DNA of 64,000 nucleotides from Pollutimonas sp963712655 (GTDB lineage: Bacteria; Pseudomonadota; Gammaproteobacteria; Burkholderiales; Burkholderiaceae_B): positions 372,001 to 436,000 of the forward strand of contig CAVQIT010000009.1 of NCBI GenBank assembly GCA_963712655.1, read 5' to 3'. A model generated the notes under the pieces. That model was not told the DNA's origin. It searched no databases and was given only the letters and a program-made list of their open reading frames with translations. The translations under genes were made by a program, and so were the position numbers. The first letter of the stretch is position 1. Each line of letters begins with the position of its first letter. Shown piece after piece: positions 35,885-46,174 of the stretch.

Positions 35885-36586
35885 TTAAGACTTTGCGTCT
35901 TGCATGTCCTTGAAAAGATCAAGGATTTTCCAGTTGCGTTGCTGCGCGACCTGGCGCAGCGCCGGACTGGGGTTAGTGGCGATGGGATGCGTCACGGCTT
36001 CCATAAGGGGAAGGTCGTTGGGCGAGTCGCTATAGAAAAAAGAGCATTCGAAGTCGGCCAGCGTGGATTCCATGGCCGCCAGCCATAGCCCGACCCGCTT
36101 GACTTTGCCGGCCTGAAAGCTGGGCACGCCCTGGATTCGTCCGGTATAGCGGCCATTGTGCATTTCGGGAGTGGTGGCAATCAGATGCTGCACGCCGAAT
36201 GCGCGGGCAATGGGGGCGGTAACGAACTCATTGGTGGCGGTTACGATGGCGCACAGGTCGCCTTGATCCAGGTGTTCCCGGACCAGGTTGCGGGCGATCG
36301 GCAATATGGCGGGGCGCACGACCTCGGCCATGTACAGTTCGTGCCATTCGGCCAGTTCGCCGGCATCGACGCCGGTCAGCAGGCCCAGCATGAATTCGGC
36401 GGATTGCTCGGCGGTAAGATTGCCGGCGTTATAGCGTTGCATCAATTCGTCGTTGCGCCGCCGGGCTTGCACCGGGTCGCCGGCCCGGCCGGTGCGCGCC
36501 AGGAAATCGGCCCATTGATAATCGCTGTCCAGAGGGAGCAGGGTGTGGTCCAGATCGAACAGGGCCAGGCGTTTTTTGGGCATCAT
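35885..36586 (-). CDS. HAD-IB family phosphatase (SerB-like)
   Basis: 233 residues. HAD motifs: LALFDLDHTLLPLDS with the nucleophile Asp, AIVTATNEFVTAPIA, and FFYSDSPNDLPLMEAVTHP. The family covers phosphoserine phosphatase relatives; sequence alone does not give the substrate. It lies between hda and pcnB on the same strand, 15 and 9 bases away, and is probably co-transcribed. Confidence 0.85.
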   Translation of the reverse strand: MMPKKRLALFDLDHTLLPLDSDYQWADFLARTGRAGDPVQARRRNDELMQRYNAGNLTAEQSAEFMLGLLTGVDAGELAEWHELYMAEVVRPAILPIARNLVREHLDQGDLCAIVTATNEFVTAPIARAFGVQHLIATTPEMHNGRYTGRIQGVPSFQAGKVKRVGLWLAAMESTLADFECSFFYSDSPNDLPLMEAVTHPIATNPSPALRQVAQQRNWKILDLFKDMQDAKS

Positions 36587-36601
36587 CGAGATAAGTTCAT
36601 G

Positions 36602-37288
36602 TTAGTTCTGGCTGGAGGCCAGGAGGTCTTTTAGCAAGGGCAGGGTAATTGGGCGGTGTTTTTCCAATGAATAGCGGTCCAGCGCGTCAATCAATGAACT
36701 CAAGCGGCTCATGTCGCGGGCGTAATGGGTAAGAACCCAGCTTATGACCTCGGGCGAAAGCTGCAAACCCCGTTCGGCGGCCCGAGTCGTCAGGGCCTCG
36801 GCGCGGTCCTGGTCCGATAGCGGCTCCAGGCGAAACACCAGGTCCCACCCCAGGCGGGTGCGCAAATCTTCGCGTAGCGGCATCGCCAGCGGCGCGCGAT
36901 CCCCCGCCAAAACCAGCGCAAAACCTTGTTTGGCGGCTGCGACCTCGCGCCAGCGATTGTACAGGGCAAACAAGGCCGCCTGCCCATCGGCGTTCAGAAG
37001 CTCGATATTGTCGATGGCGATCAGCTTGTGCTGGAGACGATCGCCGGTGGCGATGTCTTTCAGTATGGCCGGATTTTCGCCTGGCCCCTGGTACAGGGCG
37101 TCGGGCCGCGCGGCAACGGCTTGCAGCAGATGTGTGCGCCCCACGCCCGGCGCGCCCCACAGGTAAATGGCGCGTCCGGCTTCCGAATGGCGCAATGCAT
37201 CCAGCGCCGCCGCGTTTTCGCCGGCCACGAAGTTATCCAGCGTGGGGGGGGAAGGCGGTAACAGGTCCAGTATCAGTTGCTGTGTCAT
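36602..37288 (-). CDS. hda: DnaA regulatory inactivator Hda
   Basis: 228 residues, a DnaA-like AAA+ domain without the DNA-binding part. It starts with MTQQLILDLLPPSPPTLDNF, holding the clamp-binding QLxLxL-like motif, and has a Walker A-like GAPGVGRTHLL, IAIDNIELLNADGQ and a C-terminal SLIDALDRYSLEKHRPIT. With the beta clamp it promotes hydrolysis of DnaA-ATP after initiation. It is divergent from purM. Confidence 0.92.
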   Translation of the reverse strand: MTQQLILDLLPPSPPTLDNFVAGENAAALDALRHSEAGRAIYLWGAPGVGRTHLLQAVAARPDALYQGPGENPAILKDIATGDRLQHKLIAIDNIELLNADGQAALFALYNRWREVAAAKQGFALVLAGDRAPLAMPLREDLRTRLGWDLVFRLEPLSDQDRAEALTTRAAERGLQLSPEVISWVLTHYARDMSRLSSLIDALDRYSLEKHRPITLPLLKDLLASSQN

Positions 37289-37424
37289 GTGTTGTCTAAT
37301 AAGGGGCGCCGCGGCTTGGGCCGGGGCGCCGCATGCCAGGGACGTGCATTTGGCGCGTTCATCGTAAAATCAACCCTGGTATTTAATTCAACATGCAATT
37401 TTTACACATCCCACGGCATTTCTC

Positions 37425-38479
37425 ATGACAAACAAACATTCAGCTTCCCTGACTTATCGCGATGCGGGGGTCGATATTGATGCCGGCGATGCGCTTGTCG
37501 ACCGTATCAAACCTCTTGCAGCCAAGACCATGAGGGCTGGAGTCATGGCGGGTATAGGCGGGTTCGGCGCCTTGTTCGAGGTGCCCAAGCACCTTAAAGA
37601 GCCTGTCCTGGTGTCGGGAACCGATGGCGTGGGCACCAAGCTGCGCCTGGCTTTTGAATGGCAGCGCCATGATACCGTCGGCATCGATCTGGTGGCCATG
37701 AGCGTCAACGATATCCTGGTTCAAGGGGCCGAACCGTTGTTTTTCCTGGATTATTTCGCTTGCGGCAAGTTGTCGGTGGATACGGCGGCCAGCGTGGTCG
37801 GCGGCATAGCCAAGGGCTGCGAACTTGTCGGGTTGCGCCCTGATCGGCGGTGAAACGGCTGAAATGCCGGGCATGTATCCCGACGGCGAATACGATCTGG
37901 CGGGCTTTGCCGTCGGGGCGGTCGAAAAATCGCTCATCATCGACGGCAAATCCATTGCACCGGGCGACACGATACTGGGCTTGGCTTCCAGCGGCGCCCA
38001 TTCCAATGGTTTTTCCTTGTTGCGCAAGATCATTGACTCACGCCAACGCCAGGCCCGGGCAGGACCTGGGCGGCCGCCGCCTGGAGGATGTCGTGATGGA
38101 GCCGACGCGCATTTACGTGAAATCGGTGCTGGCGGCGCTGGCCGCGCACGGTTCCGCCATCAAGGGCCTGGCCCATATTACCGGCGGCGGCCTGCTGGAC
38201 AACGTGCCGCGTATTTTGCAGCCGGGCCTGACGGCAAGGCTGCATCGCGATGCCTGGGCCATGCCCCTGCTCTTTAGCTGGCTGCAGCAAAATGGCGGCG
38301 TGGCCGATTCGGAAATGCATCGCGTGTTCAATTGCGGCATAGGCATGGTCATTGTTGTACCGGCCGATCAGGCCGAGGCCGTGCAAGCGACATTGGCCGC
38401 CCACGGCGAGCAAGTCAGCGTGCTGGGCGAAATCATCGAACGCCAAGGCGTCGACACGCCGCAAACCATAGTCGTATAG
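37425..38479 (+). CDS. purM: Phosphoribosylformylglycinamidine cyclo-ligase, with two frame breaks
   Basis: About 350 residues when joined. Frame 1 gives SLTYRDAGVDIDAGDALVDR, SGTDGVGTKLRLAFEW and VDLVAMSVNDIL-like GIDLVAMSVNDIL. Break 1 lies at 37830-37832, where GGG should read GG to give GCALIGGETAEMPGMYPDGE. Break 2 lies near 38033-38041, after RKII, before HANARPGQDLGGRRLED. The third part (EPTRIYVKS, HITGGGLLDNVPR, FNCGIGMVIVV) runs to 38479. All PurM motifs are present once joined. The gene acts in purine synthesis; consensus errors are the simplest account. Confidence 0.9.
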
Positions 38480-38520
38480 GCCGGCTTTACGCTTCAACGA
38501 TGTGCAAGCCGGTGCCGCTT

Positions 38521-39459
38521 TTACGCGGCCGGCCAGAACAGGGCGATCTTGTCCACCGCCAGCCCGGCGGCATCGGGCGCCAGGCAGTCAATCACATGGC
38601 GTTCCGGCTGCGACCGCAGCCAGGTCAACTGGCGCTTGGCCAACTGGCGGGTGGCCGCAATAGCCTGCTCCACCGCCTGCTCCATGCTTATCTTGCCATC
38701 CAGGTAATCCCACATCTGCCGGTAGCCCACGCAGCGCACCGACGGCAGGCCGACATGCAGATCCGGCCGCCGATAAAGCGCTTGCACTTCGTGTAGAAGA
38801 CCCTGCGCCATCATTGCTTGATAGCGCTGTGCAATCCTGGCATGCAGCGCCAGGCGGTCGGACGGTTCCAGGCTGACCGTAATGAAGCGCAGATCATTGT
38901 CCTGTTGGGGGCGGGCATCGTTTAGCCAGGCCGACATCGGCCGGCCGCTGATCCGGTATATTTCGATGGCGCGCTGCAGCCGCTGGCTGTCGTTGGGGTT
39001 TAGCCGCGCCGCGGTCATTGGATCGAAAACGGCCAGTTGCGCATGCAGTTGCGGCCAGCCGCCGGCTTGCGCTTCGCTGTCGATTCGCGCCCGGATTTCC
39101 GGGTCGGCGGTGGGCAGTTCATTAAGCCCCTCGCGCAATGCCTTGTAATACAGCATCGTGCCGCCGCAAAGCAGGGGAATGTTGCCTCTTGCCTTGATGG
39201 CTGCAATCAGCGCCGTGGCGTCCTGCCGGAATTCGGCGGCTGAATAGCTTTCGGCCGGGTCGCGGATATCCAGCAAATGATGCGGCGCCAGGGCTTGTTC
39301 GGCCTGGGAGGGCTTGGCGGTGCCGATATCCATGCCGCGATAAATCGTTGCGGAATCGACGATGACGATTTCTATCGGCCAGCGCTGCGCCAGGGCCAGC
39401 GTTGTTGCGCTTTTGCCCGCGGCCGTAGGGCCGGCCAAGCAGATAATGGGTGTTGTCAT
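38521..39459 (-). CDS. miaA: tRNA dimethylallyltransferase
   Basis: 312 residues from the ATG at 39459. ICLAGPTAAGKSATTLALAQ is the P-loop, followed by VDSATIYRGMDIGTAKPS, LLCGGTMLYYKALREG and VRCVGYRQMWDYLDG. It isopentenylates A37 of tRNAs reading UNN codons. The start overlaps the mutL stop (ATGA), the common mutL-miaA arrangement. Confidence 0.94.
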   Translation of the reverse strand: MTTPIICLAGPTAAGKSATTLALAQRWPIEIVIVDSATIYRGMDIGTAKPSQAEQALAPHHLLDIRDPAESYSAAEFRQDATALIAAIKARGNIPLLCGGTMLYYKALREGLNELPTADPEIRARIDSEAQAGGWPQLHAQLAVFDPMTAARLNPNDSQRLQRAIEIYRISGRPMSAWLNDARPQQDNDLRFITVSLEPSDRLALHARIAQRYQAMMAQGLLHEVQALYRRPDLHVGLPSVRCVGYRQMWDYLDGKISMEQAVEQAIAATRQLAKRQLTWLRSQPERHVIDCLAPDAAGLAVDKIALFWPAA

Positions 39460-41329
39460 TGACCGCGCATAAACATTCGGTCCAGCTCGCTGACCTGCCA
39501 TTGAACCCAGGTGGGACGGCCGTGGTTGCACTGGTCGGCCCTTTCGGTCTGCTCCATTTTGCGCAGCAGCCCGTTCATTTCATCCAGCGTCAGGCGCCGG
39601 TTGGCGCGCACCGAGCCATGGCAGGCCATGGTGGACAGCAATTCATTGCGCTGTTCGGTCAGGCGCGGCGATGTGCCCACGCTGGCCAGGTCGCGCAGCA
39701 CGCCGCGCGCAAGCGATTCGATATCGCCGTTGACCAGCAGCGCGGGCACGGCGCGCACCGCTACCGAGGCCGGACCCGCCGCCCGCATGGTCAGGCCAAG
39801 TTGCGCCAGCGTTTCGCCATGCTCTTCAATAAGGCCTATGTCTTTTTCGGTGACGGCGAAGACCACCGGCACCAATAATTCCTGGCAGGGCAGGCTTTGG
39901 GCGTCCATGCCCTTTTTCAACTGTTCATAAACCACGCGTTCGTGCGCCGCATGCATATCGACCAGGACCAGACCGGACTGATTCTGGGCCAGTATATAAA
40001 TGCCATGCAGTTGCCCCAGGGCCATGCCCAAGGGAAACTCCTGTTCCTCGACCGCCGATACGGCCTGCTGTCCAGCGGGGGCATCGCCCTGCGGATCCAG
40101 CGGGCGATAGAGCGATTGCCAGTTCGCGCCGGCGCCGGACCCGGCGCTGTGATCGCGCAAGGGGAAGGCGCGCTGCAGTTGATTCGGACGGAAAAAAGCG
40201 GAAGGCGGCCCAAGACGACTGTCCGATACGGTCGTTGGCATTGCCGGCGAGTCGGCCGCGCCGGGCGGGCTATAGGGGTTCTGGCGGACGGAAGGGTCGT
40301 CGGCAGGCTGATCGCCGGCGGCCGAGGGCGGAGCCGACTGCCCCCCGCGCTGGCCAGCGTTTGGGTCAATGCCTGCGATACAAAGCGATGGATCGCGCCG
40401 CTGTCGCGAAAGCGCACCTCGTGCTTGGCCGGATGCACGTTCACATCGACCCCCGCGGGATCCACTTCCAGAAAAAGCACGTAGGCCGGCTGCCGGTCGC
40501 CGTGCAGGACATCGGCGTAGGCTTGCCGTATGGCGTGCGCTACCGTGCGGTCTTTGACATAGCGTCCATTGACATACAAGTATTGGCGATCGGCCCGGTT
40601 TCGGGCGTAGGTAGGCCGGGTAACGATGCCGCGCAGCGTGATCAGGCCATGTTCCTGTTCGACTTCCAGGCCTTGCTCGATGAATTCGGCGCCCAGCACA
40701 TCGCGCACCCGATGGGCGATATCCGCGGCGCGCCAATGGCGCTGGGCCTTGTCGTTGTGAAAAAGCCGGAAGGCTATCTGCGGCTGGGCCAGGGCGATGC
40801 GTTCGAGCGCATCGACGCAATGGCCATATTCCGTGGCTTCGGCGCGTAGAAATTTGCGGCGCGCAGGCACCTCGTCGAACAATTGCCGCACGTCTATGGT
40901 CGTGCCCACGGGCCCGGATGCGGCCGCCGGACTGCCCTGGGCCGATTCGACTTGCCAGGCATGGGCATCCTGGGCCGTGCGCGAGATGAGCGTCAGCCGC
41001 GCGACAGAGGCCACAGACGCGAGCGCTTCGCCACGGAAACCCATGGAACTGACCGATTCGAGTTCGTGCAGGCTGGTAATCTTATTGGTGGCGTGGCGCG
41101 TCAGGGCCAGGCTGAGTTCGGCCTGGGGTATGCCCCAGCCATCATCGCTGACCGCAATGCGGCGTATGCCGCCTCCGTCCAGGCGAACTTCAATGGCCCG
41201 GGCTCCGGCATCGATGGCGTTTTCCAGCAATTCTTTCAAGACAGAGGCGGGGCGCTCGATAACTTCGCCGGCGGCAATCTGGCTGATCAACAGGTCGGGC
41301 AGGGGGGCGATAGAACGGCGTTCAGGCAT
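39456..41329 (-). CDS. mutL: DNA mismatch repair protein MutL, with one frame break
   Basis: About 620 residues when joined. The N-terminal GHKL ATPase part is in frame from 41329 (LISQIAAGEVIERPASVLKE, ENAIDAGA, GFRGEALASV). After the linker region the frame changes inside a run of six C at 40341-40346 (plus strand); from there the C-terminal dimerisation domain is in the other frame (EEQEFPLGMALGQLHGIYIL, VDMHAAHERVVYE, CHGSVRANRRLTLDEM). The run length makes an indel error likely; a true mutator allele is the alternative. It pairs with miaA. Confidence 0.9.
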
Positions 41330-41468
41330 TGAGACATTCCGTTGGGCTGTAAGGATGGTCTGGATATATGCTGACCTGGATACGATTTTAACCCGTTTGA
41401 ATCCGGCCTTTCTTTTGTTGCGGCGTTGAACACGTTATATTGCGGTATCTTTTTATTGGTGGCCTGGT

Positions 41469-42110
41469 ATGTCCGATTTGTTAAACATGGTGCTCCATAT
41501 CGATCAATTCCTTGGTGTCTGGGTCACCCAGTACGGGGAATGGATTTACCTGGTGCTGTTTCTGATTATCTTTGGCGAGACCGGCCTGGTGGTCTTGCCG
41601 TTTTTACCGGGCGATTCCCTGTTGTTCATTGCCGGCGCCTTTGGCGCATCGGGCATGCTCAATCCGGTATTGCTGGCCGGTTTGCTGATAGTTGCCGCGG
41701 TATTGGGCAATACCGTCAATTATTGGATAGGCCGCTATATCGGGCCGCGGGTCTTTACCAGCAATTTTCGTTTTCTGGATCGCGACGCCCTGATAAAAAC
41801 CCATGCTTTCTACGAAAAGCATGGCGGTAAAACCATTGTGCTGTCGCGGTTCCTGCCGATTTTCCGTACTTTCGCACCTTTCGTGGCGGGCGTGGGCAGC
41901 ATGAATTTCGTGCGATTCCAGCTGTTCAATATATCCGGCGCGGTATTGTGGGTGGGCAGCCTGGTCACTCTGGGTTATTTTTTCGGCAATGTTCCCATCA
42001 TCAAGGAACACCTGAACACCATTGTCCTGATCGGCGTCGGCGCCGCGGCGGTGCCCGTGGTTTTTGGCGCGCTGTGGAAGATTTTCAAGAAAAAACCGTC
42101 CGCTTCCTGA
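41469..42110 (+). CDS. DedA-family membrane protein
   Basis: 213 residues with about five membrane segments. DedA features: FGETGLVVLPFLPGDSLLF near residue 38, GNTVNYWIGRYIGPRVF, and LSRFLPIFRTFAPFVAGVG, the conserved arginine-rich amphipathic part. DedA proteins include undecaprenyl-phosphate and phosphatidylethanolamine flippases and support membrane potential. It is inserted on the plus strand between mutL and amiC, splitting what is elsewhere one tsaE-amiC-mutL-miaA run. Confidence 0.9.
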   Translation: MSDLLNMVLHIDQFLGVWVTQYGEWIYLVLFLIIFGETGLVVLPFLPGDSLLFIAGAFGASGMLNPVLLAGLLIVAAVLGNTVNYWIGRYIGPRVFTSNFRFLDRDALIKTHAFYEKHGGKTIVLSRFLPIFRTFAPFVAGVGSMNFVRFQLFNISGAVLWVGSLVTLGYFFGNVPIIKEHLNTIVLIGVGAAAVPVVFGALWKIFKKKPSAS

Positions 42111-42229
42111 CGCGGCGGCTTTGGCGGTTTACGCAAGCCGCGGGTGAGGCGGCGTACCGAGTGTACGCAACGAATCCGCACGCGGCCCTGATCCGTCACG
42201 CGGGCGGGCCCGCGCGGCAGCCGAAGCGG

Positions 42230-43576
42230 CTAGGCCCTGCGCGCCAACGCTGGACTGGAGGCGAAATAATCGCTGATGCCGCTTAGCATGGCCTTGGCAA
42301 TGCGGTCTTGATGCGCGGGGCTGCGCAACAGGGTCTCTTCCTGGGGATTGCTGATAAATGCGGTTTCGACCAGTATGGACGGGATATCGGGCGCCTTGAG
42401 CACGGCAAAGCCGGCCCGTTCGACCCGGTTCTTGTGCAGCGTATTGATTTTGCCGATCTCGCTCAGTATGCGATCGCCCACGCGCACCGAGTCGTTGATT
42501 TGCGCGGCGGTGGACAAGTCCAGCAATACTTGGGCAACTTGCTTGTTATGGGATCCAAGGTTGATTCCCCCGATAAGATCGGCATCGTTTTCGCGCTGGG
42601 CCATCCAGCGCGCCGCCGAGCTTGTGGCGCCGTGCTGCGATAAGGCGAAGACAGACGACCCCCTGGCGCTGGGCTTGATCCAGGCGTCGGCATGTATGGA
42701 AATGAACAGATCGGCCTTGACGCGCCGGGCTTTCTGCACCCGCACTTGCAAGGGCACGAAATAATCGTTGTCGCGCGTCAGATAGGCGCGCATATTGGGC
42801 TGGGCATCTATCAGCTTTTTCAGGCGGCGCGCAATATTCAGCACAATGTCTTTCTCGCGCGTGCCATTGCGTCCCACGGCGCCGGGGTCTTCGCCGCCAT
42901 GTCCGGGGTCCAGGGCCACCAGGATAGGGCGATCGTTGTCGCGCGGCTGGCCTACCGAGGGCGGCGGCGGGGCGGGCTGCCTGGGTTTTGTGGCGATAGG
43001 CGGGAGTTTTTGCCCTTCGACGGAAGGGATGGGAGCTTCGGATGGCGAGTTCTGCGCCAAGTCTTCCAGAACCTTGGCCAAAGGATCGTCGTCTTTGTTG
43101 TCCATGATGGCCAGCAACGGATCCTGCGCCACCTTGGGATAAAGGTCGAGCACCAGCCGGTACTTGTATTCGCCGACCGGCTTGAGCGTAAAGACCTGCG
43201 GCGCGATAGGCTGCTTCAGGTCCATGACCAGGCGGATCACGTCCGGCCGGTTTTGCGCCACCCGTACCGTATCGATGTAGGGATCGTTGGGCTTGATTTT
43301 CGAGACCAGGTCGTTGATGGCGCGGTTCATGGTCAGGCCCTGGATATCGACCACCAGCCGGTCCGGATTCTCCAGGACGAAATGTTCGGCCTTCAGTTCG
43401 CTGTCCATTTCCAGTGTGACGCGGGTGTATTCATCGGCCGGCCAAGTGCGTACCGCCAGGATCGTGCCTGCCATGGCCAGGCGTGGAATAACGGGAAGAA
43501 GCAGTAAGGTGCTTGCAGTGGCTATGAGGCGGCGCCGGGAGAGTCCTGAGTCGGAAGGGCAAGTATCGTCAGCCAT
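42230..43576 (-). CDS. amiC: N-acetylmuramoyl-L-alanine amidase (AmiC type)
   Basis: 448 residues. A twin-arginine leader (SRRRLIATASTLLLLPVIP) is followed by an AMIN domain (about 45-150: RTWPADEYTRVTLEMDSELK), a proline-rich linker, and an Amidase_3 domain (about 235-440: ILVALDPGHGGEDPGAVG, LFISIHADAW, SILVETAFISNPQEE) with zinc ligands. It splits daughter cells by removing stem peptides. Its first 55 bases overlap the end of tsaE. The B/C subtype is assigned by AMIN domain and Tat leader. Confidence 0.92.
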   Translation of the reverse strand: MADDTCPSDSGLSRRRLIATASTLLLLPVIPRLAMAGTILAVRTWPADEYTRVTLEMDSELKAEHFVLENPDRLVVDIQGLTMNRAINDLVSKIKPNDPYIDTVRVAQNRPDVIRLVMDLKQPIAPQVFTLKPVGEYKYRLVLDLYPKVAQDPLLAIMDNKDDDPLAKVLEDLAQNSPSEAPIPSVEGQKLPPIATKPRQPAPPPPSVGQPRDNDRPILVALDPGHGGEDPGAVGRNGTREKDIVLNIARRLKKLIDAQPNMRAYLTRDNDYFVPLQVRVQKARRVKADLFISIHADAWIKPSARGSSVFALSQHGATSSAARWMAQRENDADLIGGINLGSHNKQVAQVLLDLSTAAQINDSVRVGDRILSEIGKINTLHKNRVERAGFAVLKAPDIPSILVETAFISNPQEETLLRSPAHQDRIAKAMLSGISDYFASSPALARRA

Positions 43577-44064
43577 AATTTTCCTTTGTTGCTATGGGCA
43601 GTTAAGCTGGCGTGCCGCCCGTTGTCCGCATATTCGAGATTGATGTCAAGGTCTGGAGGCGGCAGTAAATCGCCCGCTTGCTCCGGCCATTCGATCAAAA
43701 CCACCGCTTCGTCCTGGAGTATATCTCGAAATCCAGCATCCAACCATTCTCGTGAATTTTTAAATCTATAGAAATCAAGATGATAGAAGTTTAAGTTAGA
43801 AAGATTATAGCTTTCAAGCAGGGCATAGCTGGGACTTTTTATTCTTCCGCCGATTCCGGCGGCGCGTAACAGGGCTCGCGCGAAGCAGGTTTTGCCGGCT
43901 CCAAGGTCGCCGCGCAGGTGGATTCTGCCGCCGCGCCGGCTTGCGCCGACCGCGGGGTGAGTTCCGCAAAGCAGAGGCGCCAATTTACCCGCGAGAGCCA
44001 CCGTGGCTTCTTCGTCGGGCAACTCCAGGAATTCAGTTGCCAATATGGTGTTTTCGTGTGTCAT
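43522..44064 (-). CDS. tsaE: tRNA threonylcarbamoyladenosine biosynthesis ATPase TsaE
   Basis: 180 residues. IHLRGDLGAGKTCFARALLR is the P-loop; SPSYALLESY and NFYHLDFYRF are the switch-like segments, and VVLIEWPEQAGDLLP follows. It supports t6A37 tRNA modification with TsaB and TsaD. Length is slightly above the usual 155 because of N- and C-terminal additions. It overlaps amiC by 55 bases. Confidence 0.93.
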   Translation of the reverse strand: MTHENTILATEFLELPDEEATVALAGKLAPLLCGTHPAVGASRRGGRIHLRGDLGAGKTCFARALLRAAGIGGRIKSPSYALLESYNLSNLNFYHLDFYRFKNSREWLDAGFRDILQDEAVVLIEWPEQAGDLLPPPDLDINLEYADNGRHASLTAHSNKGKLWLTILALPTQDSPGAAS

Positions 44065-44073
44065 GCCGGAATG

Positions 44074-44973
44074 CTATGAGTGGGCGCCTACCATTAACCA
44101 GAAAGGAACGGTCAAGGCGGAAAGCAAGGTCGTAGCCGACATCGTAACGGCTACCAGTTGGCCATTCCCGCCCATTCTTGCCGCCAGGACATGCGCCGAG
44201 GAGGCGGTCGGCAAGGCGCTAAATAACAACAGTATCTGCCGCTCGACCGTCGAAAGGCCCAGCGCCCAGCCAATAAAAATGGCCGCGACAGGCGCCAGCA
44301 GCAAGCGTGCGGCCAGCATCCACGCCATCAGCTTGCCGGCGCCTTTCCCGCCGTTCAGGGAAAGCGTCGCGCCAACGCACATCAGGCCGATGGCGATGGC
44401 GCAAGCGCCCAGGCGGCCAAGGGTGGCGTCAATCGCTTTGGGGATAGGCACAGCCAGAATATTGCACAGCAGGGCCAATACGGTGGCGATGATGAACGGA
44501 TTGCGAACGATTTCCTTGAGTACTTTGCCGCCGTTCTGCCGTGCCAGGGCATGCACGGCGGCGATATTGGAAATGGGAACGGCGAATCCCACAATCACCG
44601 CCATGATGGTTTGTCCGGCCGAGCCGGCCAGCCCGCCGGCTATCGACAAGCCCATATAGGTATTGAAACGGTAGGCGCATTGGGCGATGGAGGCGTGCGC
44701 CACGGGATCCGGCCGCAACACAGGAACGGCGAGCCACGCTATGGCGATGCCGAAAGCCATGACACCCAAGGTGGCCTGCAGCAATAAATAGGTACCCGAC
44801 AAACTTAATGGGGTTTGCGTAATGGAGTGGAACAGCAGTGCCGGGAACAATACAAAATAGACCAGTTTTTCGGCGCCGTGGAAAAACTCACCCGAAAAAT
44901 TCAATCGATGAAACAGCAGCCACCCCAAGGCTATCAGCAAAAAGTCGGGTAGAACCAGCTGGATGACGGACAT
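44074..44973 (-). CDS. AEC (auxin efflux carrier)-family transporter
   Basis: 299 residues with about ten membrane segments. Family marks are VIQLVLPDFLLIALGWLLF at the start, the central YRFNTYMGLSIAGGLAG, and a C-terminal FSALPTASSAHVLAARMGG. Bacterial AEC proteins move small carboxylates such as malonate or malate; the substrate is unknown here. It ends nine bases from tsaE and is divergent from the Bug receptor gene over about 200 bases. Confidence 0.88.
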   Translation of the reverse strand: MSVIQLVLPDFLLIALGWLLFHRLNFSGEFFHGAEKLVYFVLFPALLFHSITQTPLSLSGTYLLLQATLGVMAFGIAIAWLAVPVLRPDPVAHASIAQCAYRFNTYMGLSIAGGLAGSAGQTIMAVIVGFAVPISNIAAVHALARQNGGKVLKEIVRNPFIIATVLALLCNILAVPIPKAIDATLGRLGACAIAIGLMCVGATLSLNGGKGAGKLMAWMLAARLLLAPVAAIFIGWALGLSTVERQILLLFSALPTASSAHVLAARMGGNGQLVAVTMSATTLLSALTVPFWLMVGAHS

Positions 44974-45172
44974 AAAATTGGAGGCACGATTCGCACAGTG
45001 GAATGCTATTTTAGGCGTATTGCCGTAATGACCGTGACAGCGGCGGTATCCGGCCGTATTTCAAGTTGCACTATGCAACGGTATGTTATCCTGCCTGCAC
45101 AATCCATCCGCTGGCTCGGCCACATAAAGGCCTTGCTTTTCAAATAATATGTTTCCTGACGGAGAGGCATAC

Positions 45173-46162
45173 ATGATCCCATTTCGAAATAAATTTGCCG
45201 TGCTGGCCCTTGTAGCCGGTGTCGCATCTGTGTTTGGCGCAGGCGTTGCTCACGCCGCCGACTATCCCAGCCAACCCATCCGCGTCATCGTGCCTTTTGC
45301 GCCCGGCGGCTCCACCGACATTGTGGCTCGCATCGTCAGCCAGCGCATGGGCGAGGAACTAGGCCAAACCGTCGTGGTCGAGAACAAGGGCGGGGCCGGC
45401 GGCGCGATCGGAGCGGCCGAAGCCGCCCGTGCCAAGCCGGACGGCTACACATTGTCCATCGCTACGGTTTCCACCCTTGCCGTATTGCCTGCGTGCCGGC
45501 CCGACGACTTGCCTTACGATGCCTTGAAAGATTTCGTGCCGGTCACGAACTTTGCCAATGTGCCCAACGTGATCGAAGTCAACCCTAAATTTCCCGCCAA
45601 GGATTTCAAGGAATTCGTGAAGGTCCTGAAAGCGAATCCCGGCAAGTATTCGTACGGCAGTTCGGGCACATGCTCGGTCCTGCATCTGTTTGGCGAAGCC
45701 TTCAAGCTGGCTACCGGCACCGACGCCGTGCATGTTCCCTACAAGGGATCGGGTCCCGCGGTAACCGACGCGGTGGGCGGACAGATCGAAATCATGTTCG
45801 ATAATTTACCGTCTTCCATGGCCCAGATTCAGGCGGGCAATCTGCGCGCGATGGCGGTTGCCTGGCCAGAGCGTTTGCCAACCCTGAAAGATGTGCCCAC
45901 ACTGGCCGAAGCGGGCTATCCTCAACTGAATCAGCCGGCGTGGTACGGTTTGCTTGCCCCCAAGGGCACATCGCCTGAAATCGTCAAGAAATTGCGCGAT
46001 GCCGCGGTTGTCGCATTGAAGGATCCCAAAGTCATTGCCACGCTTGAAAAGCAGGGCGCCGCTCCTTCGGGCAATACTCCTGAAGAGTTCGCCAAGGAAA
46101 TCAAAGTGCAATACGATTGGGCCAAAGACGTTGTCGCCAAGGGCCATATCTCGCTTAAATAG
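45173..46162 (+). CDS. Bug/TctC-family periplasmic receptor
   Basis: 329 residues from the ATG at 45173, with GGAGAGG upstream. A Sec signal peptide (FAVLALVAGVASVFGAGVAH) is followed by the Bug pattern YPSQPIRVIVPFAPGGSTD, GQTVVVENKGGAGG and VHVPYKGSGPAVTDAVGG. No TctAB partner is adjacent. The gap to tRNA-Arg holds a small palindromic repeat and a strong terminator. Confidence 0.92.
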   Translation: MIPFRNKFAVLALVAGVASVFGAGVAHAADYPSQPIRVIVPFAPGGSTDIVARIVSQRMGEELGQTVVVENKGGAGGAIGAAEAARAKPDGYTLSIATVSTLAVLPACRPDDLPYDALKDFVPVTNFANVPNVIEVNPKFPAKDFKEFVKVLKANPGKYSYGSSGTCSVLHLFGEAFKLATGTDAVHVPYKGSGPAVTDAVGGQIEIMFDNLPSSMAQIQAGNLRAMAVAWPERLPTLKDVPTLAEAGYPQLNQPAWYGLLAPKGTSPEIVKKLRDAAVVALKDPKVIATLEKQGAAPSGNTPEEFAKEIKVQYDWAKDVVAKGHISLK

Positions 46163-46174
46163 AATCAAGGACCC

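Noticed and set aside
42111..42229. GC-rich sequence between dedA and amiC as a terminator or RNA
   Set aside because: Some short palindromic pieces are present but no stem with a T run and no known RNA pattern.
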